Shown: one piece after another, positions 1-7,228 of the stretch
Position numbering within the stretch: the stretch's first letter is position 1
How the letters are laid out: each line of letters begins with the position of its first letter
Assembly (NCBI GenBank): GCA_022562495.1
Contig: JADFPE010000016.1
Coordinates: 1-33,317 of the forward strand
Direction: 5' to 3'
DNA length: 33,317 bases
From: Acidobacteriota bacterium
GTDB taxonomy: Bacteria > Acidobacteriota > Vicinamibacteria > Vicinamibacterales > UBA8438
Program-made: the position numbers and the translations under genes
Notes under the pieces: generated by a model
Databases searched by the model: none
Told to the model about the DNA's origin: nothing
What the model saw: the letters and a program-made list of their open reading frames with translations, nothing else

Positions 1-88
1 GCCGGTATTCTCCCTCGGCGCGCCTTGTCAGCCGGGCCCATCGCCGTTCTCGGTGCGACACGGGGTTTCACCACGGACTGCTAGTCCC

Positions 89-670
89 ATGCCGGCCATC
101 GCGATCGATGTCGCCGTCCTGCTGCCGACAGCTACCCGCACCATCGTCGAACGGGTGAACGCCCGCTTCGACGTCGCGGCCGGCAACGGCTTTCGATTCG
201 ACGCCACGCATCATCCCCACGTCACGCTGGGTCAGCACTTCGTCAACACCCACCAGCTCACCGAGATGTGCGGCCGTGTGGCGACCGTCCTGTCTGCGAT
301 GCCCCCGCTGGACCTGCGGGTGACCGGCGCTCGGGGCGGGCGCACGGCACAGGTACTCGTGGTCGCACCGACGCCGGCGCTGCAGCGGCTGCACGAGCAG
401 CTCATGGACACACTGGCTTCGTACGAGGTCACCGGCGATGCCGCCGCGTTCCAGCAGGACGACGACCCACCACGCGATGCCGATATCGCCTGGGTGACCC
501 GGTTCCGCGCCGACTCGAGCTTCGCGCGGTTCGACCCACACATCACGGTCGGGATCGGCCCGGACCCTGTCACCGGCGACCCGTTCACCTTCACCGCACG
601 CACGATCGCTGTCTGCCGCCTCGGCCGGTTCTGCACCTGCCGCGACCAGCTGGCACACTGGACGCTATAA
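89..670 (+). CDS. 2H phosphoesterase / 2'-5' RNA ligase family protein
   Basis: Protein of about 193 residues with two HxT-type motifs, HVTLG near the N-terminus and HITVG near the C-terminus. These are the paired catalytic histidine motifs of the 2H phosphoesterase superfamily (2'-5' RNA ligase, LigT-like). Such proteins act on 2',3'-cyclic or 2'-5' phosphodiester bonds in the cytoplasm; the substrate here cannot be told. A longer GTG start at 53 exists, but family-like sequence (MPAIAIDVAVLLP) begins at the ATG at 89. Neither start has a clear Shine-Dalgarno sequence. The stop codon overlaps a TATAAT box that probably serves the next gene. Confidence 0.75.
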   Translation: MPAIAIDVAVLLPTATRTIVERVNARFDVAAGNGFRFDATHHPHVTLGQHFVNTHQLTEMCGRVATVLSAMPPLDLRVTGARGGRTAQVLVVAPTPALQRLHEQLMDTLASYEVTGDAAAFQQDDDPPRDADIAWVTRFRADSSFARFDPHITVGIGPDPVTGDPFTFTARTIAVCRLGRFCTCRDQLAHWTL

Positions 671-671
671 T
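666..671 (+). promoter_or_regulatory. Likely -10 box of the CMD-family lipoprotein gene
   Basis: A perfect TATAAT lies 48 bases before the GTG start at 719 and overlaps the TAA stop of the upstream gene. No convincing -35 hexamer is visible at 17 bases. This is inference from sequence only. Confidence 0.45.
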
Positions 672-718
672 CCCCGCATCGTCATCAGTCAAGGGCACCA
701 GGGTCCAAAGGAGGTCTC

Positions 719-1483
719 GTGAAGCTATCGTTCCCCATGCTTGTAGTGTGCATCCTGTCACTCGCCGCCTGCGACGCCGCTCGTACCGTCGAACCCGATG
801 CGGCACCCGAGCCGGTGACGCCGACACCCACCGAGGCGTTCACGCCGCGGGAGGTCACCATCGCCGACATCCCGCCGGACATCCATGAGGACTCCTGGGC
901 GCGGCTGCCGACGATCACCCGCGAGTCGCTCGACGCCGAGGACCAGCGGGCGTTCGACATCATTGTGAATCCGGACAGCCGTTACGCCACCGGTCTACGC
1001 GGGCCGATCGGCATGTGGATGTACAGCCCACGCATGGCCGAGCACATGTTCCCTGCGAGCACCTACCTGCGCTACGGGGTAGATGGCGAGCGGGACCAAC
1101 GACTGACAGAGCTCGCCATCCTGACGACCGCCCGCGAGCTCGACAGCCAATATGAGTGGACCGCCCACGAGCCGGCGGCGCGGAGAGCCGGGCTCGAAGA
1201 GGAGATCATCGAGCTGCTGCGATTCGGTCGGCCGCTGGCCGATGCCGGCGAGCTGCCGGGCCTGGGGGCACGCGAACGGACGATCATCCGCGTCGCGCGC
1301 GAGCTCATCAACGAGCCGAAGGTGAGCGCCGAGGCGTTCGTGGAGGCCCAAGCGCTGTTCGGCAACGAAGGGGTCATGGACCTCACCGGACTCGTCGGCT
1401 ACTACACCTTCGTGAACTACACGCTGAAGACGTTCGACCTGCAGCGGGAGCCCGGCAGCCAGCTCTTGTTGCCGTTACCGTAG
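719..1483 (+). CDS. Carboxymuconolactone decarboxylase-family lipoprotein
   Basis: GTG start with an excellent Shine-Dalgarno sequence (AAAGGAGG) just upstream. The N-terminus is a lipoprotein signal peptide with lipobox LAAC, so the 254-residue protein should be anchored outside the cytoplasm. The body matches the CMD/AhpD-like fold: a helical region around residues 100-240 including RELDSQYEWTAHE, typical of CMD proteins. The CxxC of peroxidase-active AhpD is absent, so thiol peroxidase activity is unlikely. It is followed by a 217-base gap carrying a dispersed repeat. The exact reaction is unknown. Confidence 0.8.
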   Translation: MKLSFPMLVVCILSLAACDAARTVEPDAAPEPVTPTPTEAFTPREVTIADIPPDIHEDSWARLPTITRESLDAEDQRAFDIIVNPDSRYATGLRGPIGMWMYSPRMAEHMFPASTYLRYGVDGERDQRLTELAILTTARELDSQYEWTAHEPAARRAGLEEEIIELLRFGRPLADAGELPGLGARERTIIRVARELINEPKVSAEAFVEAQALFGNEGVMDLTGLVGYYTFVNYTLKTFDLQREPGSQLLLPLP

Positions 1484-1654
1484 GGCGGCCCTGTCCGCCG
1501 TCGCTCGCCCGTGCGTCCAGAGGGCGAGAGCTATCGCGGATCCGCCGTAGCCTCGGCGCAGGCGACAAGAACCAGGCAATCGCACCGGCCGCGAGGCGGT
1601 GCTGCACCGGGGCGTAGGGTCCGCGCAAGCATACGTGTCCATTTTGGGGCGTCT

Positions 1655-1697
1655 CGCCATCCTCGGTGCGTTACCGTAATTATGACCGGGACCACTT
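1655..1697 (+). repeat. 43-bp dispersed repeat, copy A
   Basis: This 43-bp stretch, beginning CGCCATCCTCGGTGCG and ending GGGACCACTT, recurs at 6951-6993 on the opposite strand with a single mismatch (T/C at the sixth base). Copy A lies in the convergent gap between the CMD lipoprotein and the beta-barrel gene. Nothing else in this 217-base gap looks like a gene. Confidence 0.85.
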
Positions 1698-1700
1698 CGT

Positions 1701-2231
1701 TCACGGCGCGAGGGTCACGCCGGCGACGGCGCGCCAGAAATTCGGCGCGTTGTCGATGTGGATGAAGCGGACGTCGACCCTGAGCGCGAGCGGGCCGGCG
1801 ACCCGCAGCCAGAGCCCGCCGCCGACGTCGACCGCCAGCTCGACCTCGGTCTCGGTGTCCGTCCGTCCGGTCGAGAGTCGAGCGAGTGACGCGCCGAGCA
1901 GCCCGTAGGGTGTCAGACGGCCAGCGGTGAACGGGTGATACAGCACGCTGCCGGTCCCGATCAGCAGCGCGATGTCGCCGAATTGCCGCAGCGCGGGAAT
2001 CGCCGCCACGTCGGCCTCCAGCGAGACCCCGCGGCCCACGCCTCGGCCGACCGCGCCGCCGTAGGTCGGCTCCCGCGCCCCGGTATCCAGGTCGCCGCCG
2101 AACAGATTGCCGGCGACCACCGAGACGGTCCAGCCGGTGTCACCGGGTTGCGCTCCGGCGGGGACCGCGACGCCGGCCGCGCTCGCCACAGCCAGCAGTG
2201 TGACGCATCCCAGACGGACATCGGCAGTCAC
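1701..2231 (-). CDS. Putative outer-membrane beta-barrel protein
   Basis: A 176-residue protein with an N-terminal signal peptide (hydrophobic stretch ending VPAGAQ). The rest is made of alternating hydrophobic/polar strands rich in Gly, such as SLEADVAAIP, LTPYGLLGASLARL, VELAVDVGGGLWLRVAG and LALRVDVRFIHI. This pattern fits a small eight-stranded OmpA/OmpW-like barrel in the outer membrane. The usual C-terminal aromatic residue is missing; it ends GVTLAP. No specific function can be given. Confidence 0.65.
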   Translation of the reverse strand: MTADVRLGCVTLLAVASAAGVAVPAGAQPGDTGWTVSVVAGNLFGGDLDTGAREPTYGGAVGRGVGRGVSLEADVAAIPALRQFGDIALLIGTGSVLYHPFTAGRLTPYGLLGASLARLSTGRTDTETEVELAVDVGGGLWLRVAGPLALRVDVRFIHIDNAPNFWRAVAGVTLAP

Positions 2232-2258
2232 CGTATCTACTCTTTTGTCTTCAAAATC

Positions 2259-2285
2259 CTGACTTCTGACTTCTGACTTCTGACT
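2259..2285. repeat. Heptanucleotide tandem repeat (CTGACTT)
   Basis: Three perfect copies of CTGACTT followed by a partial CTGACT lie between the barrel gene and the VKOR gene. Related 7-bp-period tracts occur at 9721-9769 and 22409-22443. Confidence 0.85.
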
Positions 2286-2286
2286 G

Positions 2287-2303
2287 CTCAGTTCTATACT
2301 GAG
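2287..2303 (+). promoter_or_regulatory. Hairpin/-10 region just before the VKOR start
   Basis: CTCAGT and ACTGAG form perfect 6-bp inverted arms around a 5-base spacer. A TATACT box at 2295-2300 overlaps the right arm, only 11 bases before the ATG at 2311. This could be a promoter of a nearly leaderless mRNA with a small operator-like dyad. There is no Shine-Dalgarno sequence, which fits leaderless translation. Confidence 0.4.
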
Positions 2304-2310
2304 TCACACG

Positions 2311-2724
2311 ATGGTCTGGGTCCTGGTCGGGCTGTGCCTCGTCGGGTTCGGCATCTCGAGCTACTTCACCGGCGTGGCCTACCATTGGGTCGCACCGGAC
2401 ACACGCTGGATCCCGGCCTTCTGCCGGCTGGGCGAACACACCTGCGCCACGATTGTCTTCACTCCGCGGGCGCGGGTCTTCGGCGTCCCCAACTCGGTGC
2501 TAGGACAGCTGTTCTACGCGACGCTGGCCACCGTCGCCGTGGCCGGTGGTCTGGACGAGCCGGTGACCCGCCTCGTCTTGCTCGGCGTCAGCGGCGTCAC
2601 CGTGTTGCTGGGTGCCTATCTGACGTATTCGCTGCTGTTCGTCACTCGGGTCAACTGCGTGCTCTGCTTCACGTCGCACGCCATCAACCTCGTGGTCTTT
2701 GTCATCCTGCTCTGGCGGCCCTGA
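2311..2724 (+). CDS. Vitamin K epoxide reductase (VKOR) family membrane protein
   Basis: A 137-residue integral membrane protein with four hydrophobic segments. It carries the VKOR signature: a redox-active CVLC motif at C116-C119 in the last helix pair, and two loop cysteines, C38 and C45, in CRLGEHTC. The segment CATIVFTPRARVFGVPNSVLGQLFY is typical of the family. Bacterial VKOR oxidises DsbA-like proteins using quinone, so it promotes disulfide formation in the periplasm. Here it stands alone, without a fused thioredoxin domain. A hairpin overlapping the stop codon (2710-2735) may be a weak terminator. Confidence 0.85.
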   Translation: MVWVLVGLCLVGFGISSYFTGVAYHWVAPDTRWIPAFCRLGEHTCATIVFTPRARVFGVPNSVLGQLFYATLATVAVAGGLDEPVTRLVLLGVSGVTVLLGAYLTYSLLFVTRVNCVLCFTSHAINLVVFVILLWRP

Positions 2725-2735
2725 TGGGCCCAGAG
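2710..2735 (+). terminator. Hairpin at VKOR 3' end
   Basis: CTCTGG and GCCC pair with GGGCCCAGAG around a TGAT loop, with a 2-base bulge; the stop codon of the VKOR gene lies in the loop. There is no T-run, so intrinsic termination is uncertain. It sits between convergent genes. Confidence 0.3.
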
Positions 2736-2764
2736 CAAAGGTCATGTGAGGTCGCGGTCGGGCC

Positions 2765-3685
2765 TCAGGCCTGCGGGGCCTGCTGACCGCTCTCCGCGTC
2801 CCGGCCATCTGCCGTCAGACGCCGGCGCTCGGCGACGATCAGCCCGTACTCCGAGGCTCGCTTCCAGACCCTGTTGGCCATCTCGGTCAGGTGCACCGCC
2901 TTCAACCCGACGTAGAGGAACAGCGCACCGGCGGTGCCGACCACCAGCGCCTGGAGGACGCTCACGATCCGACCGCCGATCTCCGGCGCCAGCCCCCCGA
3001 GCCCCTGATAGACGAGGAACCCGACCACCGCCAGGAACGGCCCGGTCACCGTACGCACGGTCCAGGAGGCCACCCGCGACTGCTTCTCCATCAGCGCGCC
3101 GATGATGCGCAGCCGGTCGAGCGCGCGCGCGATCCGGTCGACGTCGTCGCTCAGTAGCACATCCCGCAGCGTGACCTGCGCTCGGCAGGCCCGCGCCACC
3201 CGCCGGTCGCCCCGGAGCCAGGAGACCCGGTTGACCGCATAGGTGAAGTCGGGGAACCGCTCGCGCAGCCGCTCGAGCAGACGTTGCTGGCCTCGGTCGG
3301 TGTGCTCGTGGAGCGTCGAGGCGATGTCGATCTCGACACGCTGCCGCGACGGGATCAGGACGATCTCATGCAGCTCGTGGGTCTCGCGATCTTCGACATA
3401 CACCGCCGCGTGGGGCGCAATCCCCTCGTGCAGCATCGCTTCGTGGTCGAGACATGGCAGGCTGGGAACGGGCGTGGGCAGTTCGACCCGCAACCGATAC
3501 AGCTTGACCGCCCGCAGGTGGGCGAACTCGGCTAGGCCGGCGAAAAATCGACGACAGGCCTCGCAGTCGTCTGAGACGGCCGGGACCCCGGAGACGGCCG
3601 CGGGAGCGACGTGCACGTCCTCCGGACCGGGCACCGCGTCGACCGTCGACCGCGACGCGGACGCCGGCTGGACTCCTCCACTCAT
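2765..3685 (-). CDS. Uncharacterised protein with two C-terminal membrane helices
   Basis: A 306-residue protein that I do not recognise. An N-terminal low-complexity stretch is followed by a CEAC motif near residue 42, then a mixed soluble region of about 150 residues rich in Arg, Glu and His. Two membrane segments follow near residues 215-270 (FLAVVGFLVYQGLGG and LQALVVGTAGALFLYVGL), then a short basic tail. Codon bias matches its neighbours and there are no internal stops. The start at 3685 is uncertain because no good Shine-Dalgarno sequence is seen. It converges on the VKOR gene and diverges from the AIM24 gene. Confidence 0.6.
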   Translation of the reverse strand: MSGGVQPASASRSTVDAVPGPEDVHVAPAAVSGVPAVSDDCEACRRFFAGLAEFAHLRAVKLYRLRVELPTPVPSLPCLDHEAMLHEGIAPHAAVYVEDRETHELHEIVLIPSRQRVEIDIASTLHEHTDRGQQRLLERLRERFPDFTYAVNRVSWLRGDRRVARACRAQVTLRDVLLSDDVDRIARALDRLRIIGALMEKQSRVASWTVRTVTGPFLAVVGFLVYQGLGGLAPEIGGRIVSVLQALVVGTAGALFLYVGLKAVHLTEMANRVWKRASEYGLIVAERRRLTADGRDAESGQQAPQA

Positions 3686-3821
3686 CGCGTTCGTCGATCA
3701 GATCTGGCGCCGCAGCAGTGCCGGGGTCATGCGGCCCGGTCGACGACGCTACGGTCACGATACCACAGCGAATCGAGGGCTCTAATCCGGTGACGCACGC
3801 GGGCACCCGAAGAGGCACACG

Positions 3822-4841
3822 ATGTCGGAACAGCAGTGGCACATGGCGAAGCACGGACATCAGATCGGGCCGATGTCCGAGTCCGAGATCGTCAGCAACA
3901 TCCAGAACGGCAGCGCCGACGGCAAGACCCTGGTCTTCACCGCCGGGATGTCGAACTGGACGCCGCTGGCCGACGTCCCACAGCTCGCGACGCACCTCGC
4001 GGGTGGTCAGGCCACCGTGCTGCCGGTGCTGCCAGGGCGGACGGCCCACGAGATCGACTTCACCATCGAGGGCTCCGAGATGCAGTATGTCGAGGTGGAG
4101 CTCGACCCGGGCGAGAGCGCTGTCGCCGAGGCGGGCGGAATGATGTACATGACCAGCGGCATCGCCATGGAGACGATCTTCGGCGACGGCAGCGAGAGCC
4201 AGCAGGCGGGTCTCTTGGACAAGCTGCTGGGCGCCGGCAAACGGTTACTCACCGGCGAGAGCCTGTTCATGACGGTGTTCACCAATAGCGGCAGCGGCAA
4301 GCAGCGTGTGGCGTTCGCCGCCCCCTACGCCGGCAAGATCCTCCCGATGGATCTGTCCGAGCTGGGCGGCGAGCTCATCTGCCAGAAGGACGCGTTTTTG
4401 TGCGCCGCCAAGGGCGTCACCATCGGCATCGCGTTCCAGAAAAAGATCGGCGTCGGGCTGTTCGGCGGCGAGGGCTTTATCATGCAGCGGCTCGAGGGCG
4501 ACGGGCTGTTGTTCCTGCATGCCGGCGGCACGGTCCGCCTGCTGGATCTGCAGCCGGGCGAAACGCTGCGGGTCGACACCGGATGTCTGGTGGCGCTCCA
4601 GCCCAGCGTCACCTATGACATCCAGTTCGTGGGCGGTATCAAGACGGCGCTGTTCGGCGGCGAGGGACTGTTCTTCGCCCTGCTCACCGGCCCGGGCCGG
4701 GTTTGGCTGCAGTCGCTGCCGCTCAGCCGGCTGGCCGACCGCATCTACAAGGCTGCCCCGCAGACCGGTGGTCGCAGGCAGGGTGAGGGGTCGATCCTCG
4801 ACCACGCGTTCGGGCTCGGCAACCTCATCGACGGCAAGTAG
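3822..4841 (+). CDS. GYF_2 domain plus TIGR00266/AIM24 family protein
   Basis: A 339-residue protein in two parts. Residues 3-50 ([19 protein letters not shown] and a later GMSNWTPL) form a GYF_2 (DUF4339) domain, a small putative peptide-binding module. Residues about 75-310 match the AIM24/TIGR00266 family, a double-stranded beta-helix fold with repeated Gly-rich turns ([23 protein letters not shown]). The molecular role of bacterial AIM24 proteins is unknown. The ATG at 3822 follows AAGAGG at a good distance. No signal peptide is visible, so it is probably cytoplasmic. Confidence 0.85.
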   Translation: MSEQQWHMAKHGHQIGPMSESEIVSNIQNGSADGKTLVFTAGMSNWTPLADVPQLATHLAGGQATVLPVLPGRTAHEIDFTIEGSEMQYVEVELDPGESAVAEAGGMMYMTSGIAMETIFGDGSESQQAGLLDKLLGAGKRLLTGESLFMTVFTNSGSGKQRVAFAAPYAGKILPMDLSELGGELICQKDAFLCAAKGVTIGIAFQKKIGVGLFGGEGFIMQRLEGDGLLFLHAGGTVRLLDLQPGETLRVDTGCLVALQPSVTYDIQFVGGIKTALFGGEGLFFALLTGPGRVWLQSLPLSRLADRIYKAAPQTGGRRQGEGSILDHAFGLGNLIDGK

Positions 4842-4848
4842 TCGGTGA

Positions 4849-4854
4849 TATAGT
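4849..4854 (+). promoter_or_regulatory. Possible -10 box upstream of cytochrome c
   Basis: TATAGT lies directly after the AIM24 stop and about 100 bases before the cytochrome start, giving a leader of roughly 95 bases. No clear -35 element is seen. Confidence 0.3.
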
Positions 4855-4956
4855 GGACGCCAGGGTCGGTGCCGTCGTGGCAGACCCCTCAGAATCCCGC
4901 GGCCGTCCGGGCGCGCTGCCCCAGGACGGCTGACAGCCCGACGAGGTGCACGACCG

Positions 4957-5454
4957 ATGCGGAACCGACCGTCTTCAGATTCGAGCCGCCGCCTGTTCGC
5001 GGCGTTACTAATCGCGGCGCTCTGCCCATTTGCGGCGTCGCTCGTCGTTGTCCCCGAATCGGCGCACGGCACCGCGATCGAGGCCACGCTCGCCGCACAG
5101 GGCGAGACGACGATCTGGGACGGCGTCTACACCGACGAGCAGGCCACGCGGGGACAGCGCGTCTACGAGCAGGAGTGCGCGCAGTGCCACCTCGACGACC
5201 TGATGGGCGACGGCATCGCGCCGTCCCTAGTCGGCTCGTCGTTCTTCTTCCGCTGGAGCGACCTGTCCGTCGGCGACATGTACGTCGCCATCCGCACCAC
5301 CATGCCGCAGGGCGCCCCGGCCAGTCTGAGCCCGGCCGGCTACGCCGACATCTCCGCCTATCTGCTACAGATGAACAAGATCCCGAGCGGCGACACCGAG
5401 TTGCCCACTGACATGGATGACCTCGGGGACATCACCATCACTGAGGCCCAGTAG
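4957..5454 (+). CDS. Secreted monohaem c-type cytochrome
   Basis: A 165-residue protein with a signal peptide-like N-terminus (RRLFAALLIAALCPFAASLVV). A single haem-binding motif CAQCH is at residues 74-78, and the likely distal Met ligand is M116 in TTMPQGAP, followed by a typical class I cytochrome c helix (GYADISAYLLQM). It should be periplasmic and carry single electrons. It could accept electrons from the amine dehydrogenase encoded further right, but the genes are far apart and this is speculation. Its 3' end overlaps the end of the convergent CLC gene by 17 bases. Confidence 0.85.
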   Translation: MRNRPSSDSSRRLFAALLIAALCPFAASLVVVPESAHGTAIEATLAAQGETTIWDGVYTDEQATRGQRVYEQECAQCHLDDLMGDGIAPSLVGSSFFFRWSDLSVGDMYVAIRTTMPQGAPASLSPAGYADISAYLLQMNKIPSGDTELPTDMDDLGDITITEAQ

Positions 5455-6920
5455 ACGTGGCCGACGCCCGCGTCGCGGCCATCCGCTGCGTCGCCCGTTC
5501 GGCCTCCTCACGTCCCGGATAGCTGATCCCCCGGCGGTGCAGCTTCAGCGTGTAGATGCTGAACGGCGATAGCCGGTGTGACAGGTACACGCTCCCGACC
5601 GTCGCCGCCATCAGCGGCAGCATGATCCGGTAGTCGTTCGTCATCTCGAACAGGATCAGAATCGACGTGGTCGGCGCCTTCGCGGTCGCCGCGAAGAAGG
5701 CCGCCATCCCCACCATCGCATACATAGGCGCCGGACCCGGCGGTCCAGTCCGGGAACAGAACGTGGACCAACGACCCGAACGCGCCACCCAGCATCGCGC
5801 CCATGTAAAGACTGGGCGCGAACACGCCGCCGGACCCACCCGACCCAAGTGTCGCGCAGTTGGCCAGGAACTCTGCCACGAACAACCCGATCAGCAGCTC
5901 CCAGGGGAGCCGCACCCACAGGGCTGACTCGACCGCGGGAAACCCGGCGCCATAGACCTCCGGGAAATAGCGCAGCACGAGCCCCGCCATCAATCCGCCG
6001 ACCGCCGGTTTCAGGTAGTCCGGGAACCGCCAGGCGCCGAACAGGTCTTCGGTCTTGTAGAGCGCCCGCACATACGGGATCGCGGCCCAACCGATGCCGA
6101 GACCCATCAGGAAATACAGCGGTAGCTCGCGACCGCTCGCCAGGTCGTAGGCCGGAGCAGTGAACGCCGGGTAATTGCCAAGATAGGACCGCGCCACCAT
6201 GCAGGAGCTCAGCGACGTCAGCAGCACCAGCAGGAAGTCGGTCTGCACCCGGCCGATGAGCACCTCCATCGAGAAGATCGCGCCGGCGATCGGTGCGTTG
6301 AAGGTGGCGGCGATGCCACCGGCCGCCCCACAGGTCACCAGCGTCCGCACGCGGTGCGGGGTCAGCTTGGTCCACTGGCCAACTGCGGAACCGATGGCCG
6401 ACCCAATCTGCACCATCGGGCCCTCGCGTCCGGCCGTGCCGCCAAAGCCGATCGTCAGCGATGAGGTGATGACCTTGACCGTGGCAACCCGCTTGCGAAT
6501 CTTTCCGCCCCGGCTCGCAAGCGCGGTCATCACTTCCGGCACACCGTGGCCACGCGCCTCCTTCGCGAAATGGTGAATCAACGGCCCGGCGATCAGTCCG
6601 CCGATCGCCGGCAGCAGCACCAGGCTGGCCGGGCCAAACACCCCGAGGACCGAGGCGACCGGTCCGCGCGCGAACTCGGCAATCCACCTGAGCGCAAAGA
6701 TGAACCCGACCGACCCGTACCCGGTCAGGACACCGACGACGACCGCGAGCACGATGAGGTAGTTCTGTTCGGGCAGGAACGACGTACGGAGAAAGACCTT
6801 CGTCCAGCGCCAGATCGGCAGCCGTTCGGCGAGCCACCGCCCGCCCGCCGCCAACACCCTGCCCAGGCCGGCAGGTCCTGCCGTCGGTTCGGGGGAGGGG
6901 GTATCGTTCGACGTGGTCAT
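5438..6920 (-). pseudogene. CLC-type chloride channel/antiporter, frameshifted
   Basis: From the ATG at 6920 the reading frame encodes CLC helices with GHGVPEVM (equivalent of the GSGIP anion motif), GREGPMVQIG with the gating glutamate, and GSGGSGGVFAPSLYMG (GxFxP motif). At 5719-5726 the tetranucleotide CATA is present twice (TATGTATG on the coding strand) and shifts the frame just after SGAY. The correct continuation, AMVGMAAFFAATAKAPTT and the last helices, lies in another frame that ends at 5438. Removing one tetranucleotide gives one continuous CLC protein of about 490 residues without CBS domains. As it stands, the product loses the last helices. A sequencing error is possible but a clean 4-bp duplication is less typical of one. 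Confidence 0.85.
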
Positions 6921-7118
6921 CTCGTGTCCTGTCCGACAAAGACGCGTCCTAAGTGGTCCCGGTCATAATTACGGTAACGCACCGAGGGTGGCGCGGCGCC
7001 CGGCTGGCTAGGCGCGACGCGGGAGCACATCGGGGCAGTTGTGACCGAGGAGCACCGGCGCCAGGCGGGATGCCCTGCCTGGCAATTGGTGCGCGTATGT
7101 GTCGGACAGGGCACGAGA
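6920..7118. repeat. Region bounded by 28-bp imperfect inverted repeats
   Basis: Arms 6920-6947 and 7091-7118 are inverted copies matching at 24 of 28 bases (TCTCGTG, CCTGTCCGACA and ACGCG blocks shared). They enclose about 143 bases, including repeat copy B, and the left arm touches the CLC start codon. I see no gene in the whole 6921-7228 gap. It could be a MITE-like remnant or a large regulatory stem. Confidence 0.6.
6951..6993 (-). repeat. 43-bp dispersed repeat, copy B
   Basis: Reverse-complement copy of 1655-1697 with one mismatch. It lies 31 bases upstream of the CLC start codon, inside a region flanked by 28-bp imperfect inverted repeats. Confidence 0.85.
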
Positions 7119-7228
7119 CATCTCCCACGGGCGGCATCGTCACGTTCGACACGAGGTTGTCGGCGCCCACCGGAGATGTCGAGCGATGGGACGCCGATCG
7201 TTGTTTGGTGGTTTGCGGCGTAGCTCCC

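Noticed and set aside
2259-2285. CRISPR or CRISPR-like array
   Set aside because: The units are only 7 bases with no spacers, and no cas genes are present.
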